Below, in pieces: positions 33,015 to 44,892 of a stretch of 64,000 nt of DNA (within the stretch, counting starts at the first letter, position 1; every line of letters starts with the position of its first letter). The translations under genes and the position numbers were made by a program. The stretch covers positions 1 to 64,000 of the forward strand of contig JANIIK010000743.1 in assembly GCA_027704905.1 (NCBI GenBank), read 5' to 3'. The notes under the pieces are model-generated. The model did not search any database, was not told the origin of the DNA, and saw nothing but the letters and a program-made list of their open reading frames with translations. This stretch comes from Muraenolepis orangiensis (lineage: Eukaryota; Chordata; Actinopteri; Gadiformes; Muraenolepididae).

Positions 33015-33884
33015 GGGTGGAGGAGGTGAGTCTAACCTGACTGACTGGGGTCAGTTGGTTAGGAAGTCTAATAACCAGTTACAAACTGAGGGGTTGATGT
33101 CAAGGTTCTTGGTTTTCATGAGGTCACCCAGTTTGAAGATGAGTTTGAAGGGGGTGATGGTGTTAAATGCTGAGCTGAAGTCTATGAACAGCATTCTCAC
33201 GTGGGTGTTGCTCTCATCCAGGTGGGAGAGAGCGGAGTGAAGAGCTGAGGAAATGGTGTCCTCCGTGCTCCTGTTCTCACGGTAGGCAAATTTGTGTTAA
33301 TCCAGTGAGGTTGACAGGCCAGATTTGAGGTGAGCCAGGACCAGCCTCTCCAAGCACTTCATGACGATGGGGGTGAGGGCAACAGGGCAGAAGTCGTTGA
33401 GGCTCGCTGCAGAAGAGTGTTTTGGCACTGGCACAATGGAGGTGGTTTTAAAGCACACAGGGACAACTGCCTGAGCTAGTGACAAGTTGAAAATGTCAGT
33501 AAGGACCTCGGTCAGCTGCTCGGGGTTGTTCCGGTCGTAGCGAGCAAAAAAATGATTAAGTTCGTCAGGGAGGATGAGTCATTGGTTGGGGGGGAGTTGT
33601 TGGAGGGTTTATAATCCGTGATGGCCTGGATGCCCTGCCACATGCGTCGGGGATCGGAGTTGTTGAAGTGGTCTTCAACCCTTCGCTTGTGTTTGAGCTT
33701 GGCCCGCTTGATGCCCTTTTCAGATTAGCCCTGGCTAAACAGTAGGCCAGTGCATCGCCCGACCTAAAAGCTCACGTGCCTTTAGGAGTAGGAGGACCTC
33801 TCTGTTCATCACCGGCTTCTGGTTGGGGAATGTTGTGATCTGTTTGAGGTGGTGACAGTGGGGACAGACAGTGGTGACAGACAC

Positions 33885-34255
33885 TACTAATTCAACTACC
33901 ACATGTTATATAGAACTACTACCTCAACTACAATATATTACATACAACAACCACCTCATTGACCACATACTAAATAAAGCTACTATCTCAACTCCCACAA
34001 ATTATACACACAACTACTACCTCAACTACCACATATTACAACTACTACCTCAACTACCACAAATACATATACATACAGACATACCACTACTACCTCAACT
34101 ACAACATATTTAATACTAATGCTACCTCAACTACAATGTATTACATACAACTAGTACCTCAACCTGACCTTACTAACACACAACTAGTACCTCAACTTGA
34201 CCTAACTAACATACAACCAGTACCTCAACTTGACCCTACTGACATACTGCTACCT
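33885..34255. repeat. Degenerate satellite and TACCTCAACTTGACC repeats
   Basis: Diverged 32-bp satellite, then repeats of ACATACAACTAGTACCTCAA with TTGACCTTACTA. The latter matches 60000-60190. Confidence 0.8.
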
Positions 34256-35150
34256 ACAAATCAAAGATGTCTGTCGTGTTAATGAATAGCCGTGAGTCTC
34301 TAACTGAATCTAGAATGTGGATCTTTATTCAGGTGATTTACTTTTTAACATGCTCTCAGGTGTTCCCCTACCCCCCCCCCCCCCCCCATGACATCATAAC
34401 ACGTCACCTGTAGTCCTTGTAGTATTGCACACCCAACAGTACAATAACACCACAATGTTGAGACTTAAGACCTGTTCATCTGTTGTCACTGCTTGTAGGG
34501 CTCCAGAGTGGTAGGGTTAGGTGGTCATGTGACACTCTCACCTTAGAGGACCTCACCTTGAATACAATCTAGCTATGCATTAGACTGAAATCTTCTTGTT
34601 GTGATATAAACTCATCAAATACAATGACTTGATTAAAATACAGCTAATCACTTTATATCACATGGATACTAATGTTAAGCAATTTGAACACATGAATAGA
34701 TATACCAATGTTTAAACACTAGCCCTGTTTCTAACTCTATGACGAGAGTAAGACTTTTGGTTTTATATACATTCATTATTTTCACATTCATATATCTTTT
34801 TTATTAGTATCTCATTTTGGAGAACCTGACACATTTCAGAATATATTTATAGCAAAGATATGAATTTTCCTTTCCAAAGTCCTGCACTCATTCAACCTTA
34901 TCTCTCTCACTTTCATATCTCTCTAAGCAGGTGGACGTCCGCCCACATGCCCGCTATTTAGCATGACTTTTGAGTACTTCTGAGTACGCAAGAGTTAAGT
35001 ATGCTAGCTGCCAGGCATCACACACACACACACACACAGCAAGGGGAGGTCGTCCACAGCCTTGCTAGCAGTGTTGGCCTTTCTTATTAATGGTGAGAGT
35101 TATGGGTCTGTCATATTATGTATCATATTACACAGAATATGTCTCATATT
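34256..35150. other. Conserved intercluster spacer with poly-C tract, copy 1
   Basis: Nearly identical to 60190-61085. It includes a C-only tract at about 34371-34387. No coding frame of interest. A CA tract lies at about 35020. Confidence 0.6.
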
Positions 35151-35410
35151 CACAGGTAGTGATCAGGGGTATGCAGTTATTGAAAACAGGATGAATATAT
35201 ATAAATGTAAATGTATATACAAGTAAGCATATATAATTGTATGGCATATATAAATGTATATACAGGAGCAGGGATATGCAGTTCTATCAACAGTTTGAGA
35301 TTTAAATATATATGGCAGGTACAGTAAACAGGTATCTTATTAATAAATATGTAAACTATAGAGAGGTAGGTAGTTGTGATACAGTGTTTTAACTTTTTTA
35401 CAGTTAGTCA
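35151..35410 (-). mobile_element. Rex1-like LINE 3' fragment
   Basis: Matches 31590-31770 and 61240-61500 (GGTAGTGATCAGGGGTATGC). Confidence 0.5.
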
Positions 35411-35769
35411 ACTACAACATATTATATACTACTACTAACTCATAACAATTACCACATATTATATATAACTATCGAAACCACCACATATAACATACAACTA
35501 CGACCTCAACTACCACATATTATATACTACTACTAACTCAACTACCACATATTATATACTACTTCTAACTCAACTAACTCATATTATATGCTACTACTAA
35601 CTCAACTACCACATATTATATACTACTTCTAACTCAACTACCACATTTTATATACAGCTACTACCACAACTACCACATATACAATTATTACCTCAAATAC
35701 CACATATTATGTACAGCTACAACCTCAATTACCACATATAACATACAACTACTACCTCAACTACCACTA
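35411..35769. repeat. Degenerate 32-bp satellite
   Basis: About ten diverged units. Counterpart of 12228-12535 and 61588-62170. Confidence 0.85.
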
Positions 35770-36150
35770 ACCCCGTCTCTGTGGTGAGCTGTGGCTGTCC
35801 TCTGTGCTACATCTCTCCCAGCCCATGTGGAGGGCCTTGTCAGCCTGGTCACTCCACAATACACTTTGCTCTGTTTACCCCCTTCAAGAAAGTTCAACAC
35901 AACAACACCACTTGGCTCCTCATAATCACAAAGCTTCTATCTTGGACTCTATCTTGGATTCTGAGCCGAGCCTCGGTCCACCCTCACAGCCCTCATCCTG
36001 GCAGCTAAGCATGCCAAGAGGAACAACACTAAACACTAGCCTCTGTCTGCTACCAGGCTGACCCAATGACAAGCAGACTAGTCCTGAAGCTGTAAGCTAT
36101 TATTAAAGATGGACCTGAGCAGAGTTTAGTTCATGGAATCACTGGTTATG
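35770..36150. other. Conserved intercluster module, copy 2
   Basis: Near-identical to 12536-12915. No gene seen. Confidence 0.6.
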
Positions 36151-36650
36151 GTAATGACTCTGGTTTGACACAAGAGGGAAGCGCTGACTTGGCTTGTGGA
36201 CATGCACACATACTGCTATGACTGGAATCTCCAGAGACTCTTATGAAAGCATCAGCCCTACATTTCCACTAGCATTTAGTCCCTCAAGAGACACAGCTGC
36301 ACATCTGCTGAAAGAGGACATCATTTGAATCACTACAGTTTACTGCTAACAGAATATGTTTAATATACAACATCTTTTAGTGAGGTCAGTTTGGCCTTTG
36401 ACTCATAGACAACCATGATAAATATGTTCCCACCACTCTGCCTCCTAGAGTTCCTACGTCTCCCTGTGAGATACTGAATGTCTTTTGAGACATACTTTTA
36501 GATGTTTTTAAGTGCAGAAACCTGGACATCCCCCTGAAGTAGTATTTTATGAAGTGACATGAAGTCAGGCTGACACACATGGGTCATTTGGTCATCAGAG
36601 ATACACACCATAGCTTTAATTCAACAGAGGTTTTAAGTAGTTTCCCCATT
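36151..36650 (-). pseudogene. Relic of a light chain constant-gene 3' flank, copy 2
   Basis: Same relic as 12916-13420, again without the 198-bp segment and without a constant exon. Confidence 0.65.
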
Positions 36651-36671
36651 CTGAATAAAGGATTGTTTTTA

Positions 36672-36702
<31 letters not shown>

Positions 36703-36716
36703 TGTATGTATGTATA

Positions 36717-36747
<31 letters not shown>

Positions 36748-36749
36748 TA

Positions 36750-36780
<31 letters not shown>

Positions 36781-36805
36781 TGTATAATATGTATGTATGC
36801 ATGTT
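36672..36805. repeat. (TATG)n microsatellite
   Basis: TATG with ATAATATG interruptions. Confidence 0.97.
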
Positions 36806-37594
36806 TGTCACGGATTGAGTTAGGACACAAATGCAGCACACGGGACACCAAGGACAGTTTGTAATATTTAATGTCAATGATCACACAGTCGAACCAGACA
36901 GGGACAGACAGAGAGGTAGTCGGGGACAGGCAGACGATCAGGAGCCGGGTAGGACAGACGAACCAGACAGGGACAGACAGAGAGGTAGTCGGGGACAGGC
37001 AGACGATCAGGAGCCGGGTAGGACAGACGAACCAGACGGGGACAGACAGAGAGGTAGTCGGGGACAGGCAGACGATCAGGAGCCGGGTAGGACAGACGAA
37101 CCAGACGGGGACAGACAGAGAGGTAGTCGGGGACAGGCAGACGATCAGGAGCCGGGTAGGACAGACGAACCAGACGGGGACAGACAGAGAGGTAGTCGGG
37201 GACAGGCAGACGATCAGGAGCCGGGTAGGACAGACGAACCAGACGGGGACAGACAGAGAGGTAGTCGGGGACAGGCAGACGATCAGGAGCCGGGTAGGGC
37301 AGACGAACCAGACAGGGACAGACAGAGAGGTAGTCGGGGACAGGCAGACGATCGGGGAACAGGCGAGGCAGGCAGGTCCGGGGCAGGCAGGGTCGGTAAC
37401 AGGAATCGGTCTGGGAAGTAAACGCTGGAGAGTCTGCACAATCAGGAACAATCTGGTGAAGCGTGAGTGTGTGGAGGTGGGCTTAAATAGAATTATTAAA
37501 TAGGTTGATTGAGATGCGCTGCAGGTGAAGGGTGAGAATTACCACGGGCTGATGCTGCCCTCTGGTGGAGGCAGGGAGAATAGCGATTGTGACA
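36806..37594. mobile_element. TGTCAC/GTGACA-ended element with 69-bp minisatellite, copy 2
   Basis: Inverted ends TGTCAC and GTGACA, 789 bp. Inside are about seven 69-bp units (36893-37350; AACCAGACGGGGACAGACAG start). The unit is a multiple of three, so all frames stay open and give spurious 196-260-aa ORFs. The right part carries the CTCF-type motif CCACCAGAGGGCAG on the minus strand (37555-37568). No transposase. Confidence 0.55.
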
Positions 37595-37984
37595 ATGTAT
37601 GTATAATAGGTATGTATGTATGTATAATTTGTATGTGCGTACAGTATGTATAATATGCATGAATGTATAATGTGTGTATAATATGCATGTATGGATGTAT
37701 AATATGTAGGTATGTATGTATGTATTTGTGTATGTATGGATAATATGTTTTACGTATAATAGTTATGCATGTATGTATGATATGTATGTATGTGTGTATA
37801 ATATGTATTCATGTATTATATGTATGCATGTATGTATAATATGTTTGTATAATATGTATTTATGTATAATATGATATAATATGTTTGCATGTATGTATAT
37901 TATGTATGTATAATATGTATGTATGTAAAATATGTATGCATGTATGTATAGTATGTATGTATAATATGTATGTATAATATGCGT
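37595..37984. repeat. TATG/ATAATATG microsatellite
   Basis: Counterpart of 16014-16600, more diverged. Confidence 0.85.
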
Positions 37985-38430
37985 GTTAAGGCCGTGAGTT
38001 TGATCCTCTGCCCGTTAGATTAGTCAGGTCCCAGGACTGTTATCAACCGGCCTGTTGAAGGCTCTCTCTAAACTGTTTTAATGTGTCACTTCCTTCCTTT
38101 CTAACTTGGTATATGGATCTATTCTGATGTGTAGGGCTGAGGGTTTCATTTGAATGGTCCTGTATAGCATGTTGAGACTGTTAATGTCATAAAGGTTAGT
38201 ATTTATCTATGTATTACTATGTGTTATTTAGTCACTAACCACTCAAAGTGAATTCACATACATGTCCTGCATGAATGCACTATTGTGAGTCACTTTGGAC
38301 AAAGTGTCTGCTATATGCCTGTAATGTAATGTAATGTAATGTAATGTTATGTAATGTAATGTAATGTAATGTGATGTAATGTAATGTGATGTTATGTATT
38401 GTAATGTGATGTAATGTAATGTAATGAGCA
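37985..38430 (+). mobile_element. SINE-like intercluster element with TGTAA tail, start of unit 3
   Basis: Third copy of the element at 16601-17000. The tail is longer. Confidence 0.5.
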
Positions 38431-39060
38431 GGTAGGGTTTCCCCATTCTGCCTACAGGTAGACTGTGGACATTGGGATTCAAACGGCTGTTATTATTTAT
38501 CATATCACGACACTAAGCCTCTTATATAATTGAATATAATTACATAACACAATAACTAACAAAATGCAGGAAAATAAAAGTTAAGAAAAGTGATTGGAGT
38601 GAGTAGCGGTAAGCTGGTTTTCTCATTTGAGAATTTGTATCCCCCAAATTATTCATACAATTATATATTATGATTATATATTAATAATAATGACATTTAT
38701 CATCTTATATAATAAATGTCATAAATACAAATGTAAAGAAAAGTGAAATAAGCCAGCTGTTTGGCAGAGCCAGGTATGCTTATTAAAGAATGTGTAGTTC
38801 CAAACAACTGCAGCAAACTAAACACAGTCAACTGTGGTTTAAAACTACAAATTCCAGACATTCTGAATTCTCTAATGTTTGGATCTGGCACCATGACAGC
38901 TGCGTTCCAATTTTCAACCCCAGGCTGTCATGGCGACAGACCCAAGCGCTTTGGAACCTCCTCATTGGCTCAGCCCTGCCGTGTTCCGTTGTGATGTCAC
39001 CAGACTGCGATATAAAAGCCGGTTCCACAGAGCACTCAGGCCAGTCGGCCGGAGGGGAGG
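38431..39060. other. Spacer, diverging from units 1 and 2
   Basis: The first part follows 173-600. From about 38785 it is unrelated to the other units. A TATA-like GATATAAAAGCC (plus strand) and an ATTGG box lie near 38960-39018, but no gene can be tied to them. Confidence 0.4.
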
Positions 39061-39063
39061 CAC

Positions 39064-39240
39064 CTGCTTGAGACTCCTGCAGACCAGAGGGAGGCTGATG
39101 GTGGTGGAGCTGGAGCTCCTCCTCCACGGCGGACAGCCACGTCTGGCTCTGATGGAGGGTGTCCCGGTGGCTGACGTGCTTCTGGAGCACCCGGTCCAGG
39201 CTCTGGTCCACCTGCGGGTCGACAACCCACCGCCGCCAGG
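39064..39240 (-). CDS. Possible orphan exon, spectrin-repeat-like
   Basis: On the minus strand a strong acceptor (TTACCTCTCTCCCCAG) precedes 177 bp of open frame. The translation includes VDQSLDRVLQKHVSHRDTLH and QTWLSAVEEELQL. Nearly every third base through the first 50 codons is G or C, unlike all other DNA here, which suggests real coding origin. The helical, Trp-containing pattern resembles a spectrin repeat as in nesprins, by impression only. The donor (GCAG|GTGCC) is weak. No neighbouring exons were found. A plus-strand reading with a GTAAGA donor is less convincing. Confidence 0.35.
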
Positions 39241-39748
39241 CTGGGGAGAGAGGTAAGAACACACAGGAGGCCTGAACCTTTACAGGCTCCCTTTTCACAG
39301 GACCTGGGGTGTTCTGTATCCCTACCTTTTGTTTGCTTGTGTGTTGGTGGCCTCTGGTCATCGTTTGAGGACAAGAGGCCTCATAGCAGATTTACAATGT
39401 TAGTCTCTGGTCCTCAAATGATCAGAGGCCAACATTGGAACAACAGAGGAGGATTATTAAGAACGTTTGACAGTTAGTGATGTTGTTCATGGTTTGCTGG
39501 TTTGGTTTGTTGAGAAAGAGTCAGTAAACTAAGGCCTAGGGCTGGATAATAATGACATATTATTGTTTATCGTATTTAAATTATATATGTTATACACAAT
39601 TCTGTTGTCTACCTTTATAAGAAGCAAATGTTGTTTAAAAACTGTCCAAATGAGGTAAGAACACACAGAAGGAGGCTGTGTGAAAGGGGAGCCTGAAACA
39701 GGGCTTGTGTGTTGGCCGCCTCTGGTCGCCAACACACAAGCCCTGTTT
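39241..39748. other. Spacer with internal duplication
   Basis: The stretch GAGGTAAGAACACACAG...GTGTGTTGG..GCCTCTGGTC occurs twice (39250-39370 and 39653-39730), the second followed by an inverted piece. No gene seen. Confidence 0.4.
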
Positions 39749-39955
39749 CAGGTTGGTTTGGCAACCAGAATGTTGCTGTTTTGATCCTCCGGTTCCTCCT
39801 AGCCAAGTGTCGAGGTGTCCCTGAGCAAAACACATAACCCTTACTGCTCCTGACCAGCTGACTGTGTGTATGAATGGGCGAATGTCAGGCATAACTTGTA
39901 AAGTGCTTTGGTTAAAAGCACTATCCAAGTGTAGTTAATTTACCATTGGTTTGTG
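39749..39955 (+). mobile_element. Fish SINE-like element
   Basis: GGTTTGGCAACCAGAATG to GGTTAAAAGCACTATCCAAG, with the GTGTCCCTGAGCAA core common in fish SINEs. Further copies lie at 40855, 41250, 42375, 43835, 45145 and 46585. Confidence 0.6.
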
Positions 39956-39962
39956 TAGATTA

Positions 39963-40138
39963 CTACTAATGTCACTTATGGGACCCATTGCACTCCTAAC
40001 CATCCCTGGAAGGAGGGATTCTCCCACTGTGTTTCTTCTCAAGATTTCTTCCTTCATCATGAAGGGAGTTTTTTCTTGCCCTTTGGGGGGCTAGGGTTAG
40101 GGAGGGGTGTCATAAATATGTGGCTTGTAGTGGCAGTA
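39963..40138 (+). mobile_element. L2-like LINE 3' UTR fragment
   Basis: Matches the 3' UTR of the L2 element at 57545-57695 (CCATCCCTGGAAGGAGGGAT, GGGAGTTTTTTCTTGCCCTT). Repeated at 41050-41235. Confidence 0.75.
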
Positions 40139-40165
40139 GTTTAGGAGGTGTGCTTTGTAGGTATA

Positions 40166-40610
40166 GTCAACAACATCTGATTAGTTATGAAGAGGATCAA
40201 CAACATCTGATTGGTTATGAAGAGGATCAACAACATCTGATTGGTTATGAAGAGGATCAACAACATCTGATTAGTTATGAAGAGGATCAACAACATCTGA
40301 TTGGTTATGAAGAGGATCAACAACATCTGATTTGTTATGAAGAGGATCAACAACATCTGATTAGTTATGAAGAGGATCAACAACATCTGATTAGTTATGA
40401 AGAGGATCAACAACATCTGATTAGTTATGAAGAGGATCAACAACATCTGATTAGTTATGAAGAGGATCAACAAAATCTGATTAGTTATGAAGAGGATCAA
40501 CAACATCTGATTAGTTATGAAGAGGATCAACAAAATCTGATTAGTTATGAAGAGGATCAACAACATCTGATTGGTTATGAAGAGGATCATCCACATCTGA
40601 TTAGATGCTA
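40166..40610. repeat. 30-bp minisatellite, about 15 copies
   Basis: Unit CAACATCTGATTAGTTATGA plus AGAGGATCAA. The period is a multiple of three, so both strands stay open (YEEDQQHLIS and reverse), a coincidence of period. Confidence 0.97.
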
Positions 40611-40675
40611 AATTATTTTCGCTGTACTGTACTTGTGCTGTGCAATGACAATAAATTTGAATCGAATCTAATCAT
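40611..40675 (+). mobile_element. Rex1-like LINE tail fragment
   Basis: CTGTACTTGTGCTGTGCAAT followed by GACAATAAATTTGAATC is the plus-strand form of the Rex1-like tail seen at 17140 and 31391. Confidence 0.5.
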
Positions 40676-40854
40676 ATGAAGAAGATCAATCACATCTGAT
40701 TGGTTATGAAGAGGATCAACAACATCTGATTGGTTATGAAGAAGATCAACAACATCTGATTGGTTATGAAGAGGATCAACAACATCTGATTGGTTATGAA
40801 GAAGATCAACAACATCTGATTGGTTATGAAGAGGATCAACAACATCTCATTGGT
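40676..40854. repeat. 30-bp minisatellite, about 6 copies
   Basis: Same 30-bp unit, several with AAGAAGATC. Confidence 0.95.
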
Positions 40855-41460
40855 TTGGCAACCAGAATGTTGCTGTTTTGATCCTCCGGTTCCTCCTAGC
40901 CAAGTGTCGAGGTGTCCCTGAGCAAAACACATAACCCTTACTGCTCCTGACCAGCTGACTGTGTGTATGAATGGGCGAATGTCAGGCATAACTTCTAAAG
41001 TACTTTGGTTAAAAGCACTAGTAAAGTCTAGTCCATTTACCATTGGGTTTGTGTAGATTACTACTTATGTCACTCATTATGTTCACTCCTAACCATCCCT
41101 GGAAGGAGGGATTCCCCCACTGTGTTTCTTCTCAAGATTTCTTCCTTCATCATGAAGGGAGTTTTTTCTTGCCCTTTGGGGGGGCTAGGGTTAGGGAGGG
41201 GTGTCATTAATATGTGGCTTGTAGTGGCAGTAGTTTAGGAGGTTTAGTGGATTGTTTGGCAACCAGAAGGTTGCCGTTTCAAACCTCTGGTTCCTCCTAG
41301 TGTCAAGGTGTCCCTGAGCAAGACACCTAACCCTAACTGCTCCTGACAGGTTGGCAGTCTCCTTGCATGGCTGACACCACTGCCGGGTATGAAAGTGGTG
41401 TATGAATGGGTGAATGTGAGGCATAACTTATATATTGCTTTTAACCAAATTGCTTTGTAA
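40855..41460 (+). mobile_element. Two SINE-like copies around an L2 3' UTR fragment
   Basis: SINE-like 40855-41045, L2 3' UTR fragment 41050-41235, and a better kept SINE-like copy 41250-41460 with tRNA B-box-like GTTTCAAACCTC. Confidence 0.6.
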
Positions 41461-41464
41461 GTGT

Positions 41465-41697
41465 AGTCAACAACATCGGATTGGTAATAAAGAAGAACAA
41501 CAATATCTGATTGTTATGAAGAGAATCAACAACATCTGATTACTTATGAAGAGGATCAACAACATCTGATTAGTTATGAAGAGAATCAACAACATCTGAT
41601 TACTTATGAAGAGGATCAACAACATCTGATTGGTTATGAAGAGGATCAACAACATCTGATTAGTTATGAAGAGGATCAACAACATCGGATTGGTAAA
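41465..41697. repeat. 30-bp minisatellite, about 7 copies
   Basis: Same unit, some with GAGAATC. Confidence 0.93.
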
Positions 41698-41890
41698 TTG
41701 CATTTTTATTTTTAATATTTTTAATTAATTAATAAATACATTTTTTAACTTTATTCTATTTTTATCTATTTTTTTATGTTATTTTATAACTGCTGTCTGT
41801 CGTCGGGTATTGCACATAAGATTTTCACATCACTGCTTTATACTTGTGTAAACTGTGAAGTGACAACTTGACTTGACTTGACTTTGTTAT
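41698..41890 (+). mobile_element. LINE 3' tail fragment with (TTGAC)n
   Basis: AT-rich stretch ending TGTAAACTGTGAAGTGACAA then repeated TTGAC, a form common at non-LTR element ends. Confidence 0.4.
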
Positions 41891-42374
41891 GAAACATATT
41901 AACAACATCTAAACGGGTTATGAAGAGGATTATCCACATCTGATTTGTTATGAAGAGGATCAACAACATCTGATTGGTTATGAAGAGGATCAATCACATC
42001 TGATTGGTTATGAAGAGGATCAACAACATCTGATTGGTTATGAAGAGGATCAACAACATCTGATTGGTTATGAAGAGGATCAACAACATCTGATTAGTTA
42101 TGAAGAGGATCAACAACATCTGATTAGTTATGAAGAGGATCAACAACATCTGATTAGTTATGAAGAGGATCAACAACATCTGATTTGTTATGAAGAAGAT
42201 AAAAAACATCTAAATGCTGTTTTTTGTTATGAAGAGGATCAACGACATCTGATTGGTTATGAAAAAGATCAACAACATCTAAATGGGTTATGAAGAGGAT
42301 CAACAACATCTGAATGGTTATGAAGAGGATCAACATCTCATTGGTTATGAAGATGATCAACAACATCTCATTGG
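41891..42374. repeat. 30-bp minisatellite, about 14 copies, joining the higher-order repeat
   Basis: Same unit. The right part (from about 42180) is the beginning of higher-order unit 1. Confidence 0.93.
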
Positions 42375-43584
42375 TTTGGCAACCAGAATGTTGCTGTTTT
42401 GATCCTCCGGTTCCTCCTAGCCAAGTGTCGAGGTGTCCCTGAGCAAAACACATAACCCTTACTGCTCCTGACCAGCTGACTGTGTGTATGAATGGGCGAA
42501 TGTCAGGCATAACTTCTAAAGTACTTTGGTTAAAAGCACTAGTTAAGTCTAGTCCATTTACCATTGTGTTTGTGTAGATTACTAACCAAAATGTTAATGT
42601 TTCAATCCACTGGTTCCTCCTAGCCAAGTGTCGAGGTGTCCCTGAGCAAGACATCATTAAAGCATCATTTCGACTATGGCCTGATTTCGACTTCCGCATC
42701 ATTTCGACTACGGCCTGATTTCGACTTCTGCATCATTTCGACTATGGCCTGATTTCGACTTCCGCATCATTTCGACTATGGCCTGATTTCGACTATGGCC
42801 TGATTTCGACTTCCGCATCATTTCGACTATGGCCTGATTTCGACTTCCGCATCATTTCGACTATGGACTGATTTCGACTTCCGCATCATTTCGACTATGG
42901 CCTGATTTCGACTTCCGCATCATTTCGACTATGGCCTGATTTCGACTTCCGCATCATTTCGACTACGGCCTGATTTTGACTTCTGCATAATTCAGCACCA
43001 GCCCCTCGCCCTTCTGCTTCAGGCTGCCCAGACGCAACTAAAAGCTTACGATGTCCTCCATTGTGGCCTGGGTGAGTGAAGGATAACGTTTGACATGTGT
43101 GATGTGTGAAGTGATGTCGTTAGCCAGGCGGTTCTTTATGATATCTTGGTTTAGTTTGCAGAGTAAACATAGGCCTAGGGCTGGATATTAATGATAAATG
43201 ATTGTTTATCGGTTTTTAATGATATAATATGTTATTGCGTATATATAAGTATAAAACTAAAACACTATCTGTGATACTGTATGCATTGTAAGGGCCATGC
43301 ATGTTGAGGCGACCAAAGGGCGTTGCTAGGAATGCGACCCCCTGGGGTTTGAGCTTGTAAACTTGTGACGTGACAATGAAGACACCGTGACCAACCAGAG
43401 TAGTGGATACTGGTTGTACCTCTCAGACCAATAGGATTAGTCGATGTTTGTTTACTTTGACCAATAGGAGTAGTCTATGTTTATGATGCTATTTTCTATA
43501 TAATGTGTGGCAAAGGAGCGCGTCGCCAGTCTGCAAATTGGCACGGCAGGCTCCATCTTGCTGCAGTATAGATGCTTTATTTAT
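42180..43584. repeat. Higher-order repeat unit 1 (about 1.4 kb)
   Basis: Order: 30-bp repeats, SINE-like copy (42375), a partial second copy, 34-bp array (about nine units, 42660-42985), then a 600-bp block ending with CCAAT and TATA-like boxes and TTTATTTATTTA. The next three units repeat this order. Confidence 0.9.
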
Positions 43585-44892
43585 TTAGTTATGAAGAGGA
43601 TCAACAACATCTGATTGGTTATGAAGAGGATCAGCAACATCTGATTGGTTATGAAGAAGATAAAAAACATCTAACTGCTGTTTTTTGTTATGAAGAGGAT
43701 CAACGACATCTGATTGGTTATGAAAAAGATCAACAACATCTAAATGGGTTATGAAGAGGATCAACAACATCTGAATGGTTATGAAGAGGATCAACATCTC
43801 ATTGGTTATGAAGATGATCAACAACATCTCATTGGTTTGGCAACCAGAATGTTGCTGTTTTGATCCTCCGGTTCCTCCTAGCCAAGTGTCGAGGTGTCCC
43901 TGAGCAAAACACATAACCCTTACTGCTCCTGACCAGCTGACTGTGTGTATGAATGGGCGAATGTCAGGCATAACTTCTAAAGTACTTTGGTTAAAAGCAC
44001 TAGTTAAGTCTAGTCCATTTACCATTGTGTTTGTGTAGATTACTAACCAAAATGTTAATGTTTCAATCCACTGGTTCCTCCTAGCCAAGTGTCGAGGTGT
44101 CCCTGAGCAAGACATCATTAAAGCATCATTTCGACTATGGCCAGATTTCGACTTCCGCATCATTTCGACTATGGCCTGATTTCGACTTCCGCATCATTTC
44201 GACTATGGCCTGATTTCGACTTCCGCATCATTTCGACTATGGCCTGATTTCGACTTCCGCATCATTTCGACTACGGCCTGATTTTGACTTCTGCATAATT
44301 CAGCACCAGCCCCTCGCCCTTCTGCTTCAGGCTGCCCAGACGCAACTAAAAGCTTGCGATGTCCTCCATTGTGGCCTGGGTGAGTGAAGGATAACGTTTG
44401 ACATGTGTGATGTGTGAAGTGATGTCGTTAGCCAGGCGGTTCTTTATGGTATCTTGGTTTAGTTTGCAGAGTAAACTTAGGCCTAGGGCTGGATATTAAT
44501 GAAAAATTATTGTTTATCGGTTTTTAATGATATAATATGTCATTGCGTATATATAAGTATAAAACTAAAACACTATCTGTGATACTGTATGCATTGTAAG
44601 GGCCATGCATGTTGAGGCGACCAAAGGGCGTTGCTAGGAATGCGACCCCCTGGGGTTTGAGCTTGTAAACTTGTGACGTGACAATGAAGACACCGTGACC
44701 AACCAGAGTAGTGGATACTGGTTGTACCTCTCAGACCAATAGGATTAGTCGATGTTTGTTTACTTTGACCAATAGGAGTAGTCTATGTTTATGATGCTAT
44801 TTTCTATATAATGTGTGGCAAAGGAGCGCGTCGTCAGTCTGCAAATTGGCACGGCAGGCTCCATCTTGCTGCAGTATAGATGCTTTATTTAT
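43585..44892. repeat. Higher-order repeat unit 2 (1308 bp)
   Basis: Same order. The 34-bp array (about 44125-44300) has about five units. Otherwise almost identical to units 3 and 4. Confidence 0.95.

Larger units (their letters stand above)
31391..33870 (-). mobile_element. Rex1-like LINE fragment with expanded repeats, copy 1
   Basis: The 3' tail (GATTA)n is at 31391-31411. The RT region at 33020-33760 reads, on the minus strand, SIVPVPKHSSAASLNDFCPV, VALTPIVMKCLERLV, FAYRENRSTEDTI and LFIDFSSAFNTITPFKLI. This is the Rex1/Babar type in the CR1 superfamily, from memory. An in-frame stop (after SGLSTSLD) breaks it. The 3' region contains an unrelated block at 31780-32050, the G-rich arrays and a 14-bp repeat. 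Nearly identical to 57785-59998. Confidence 0.75.

Noticed and set aside
36669..37503. 196-260-aa ORFs (DRQRGSRGQADDQEPGRTDE)
   Set aside because: These are the 69-bp minisatellite within a TGTCAC element. 69 is a multiple of three, so frames persist on both strands.
38930..39256. Plus-strand 108-aa ORF with upstream TATA-like box and GTAAGA donor
   Set aside because: The frame crosses the TATA-like box, and the minus-strand reading has the better codon bias and acceptor. The plus reading was not kept as a gene.
40120..40611. 163-aa YEEDQQHLIS repeat protein and its ILLILFITNQ reverse
   Set aside because: 30-bp minisatellite open in both directions. No start context, promoter or conserved flank.
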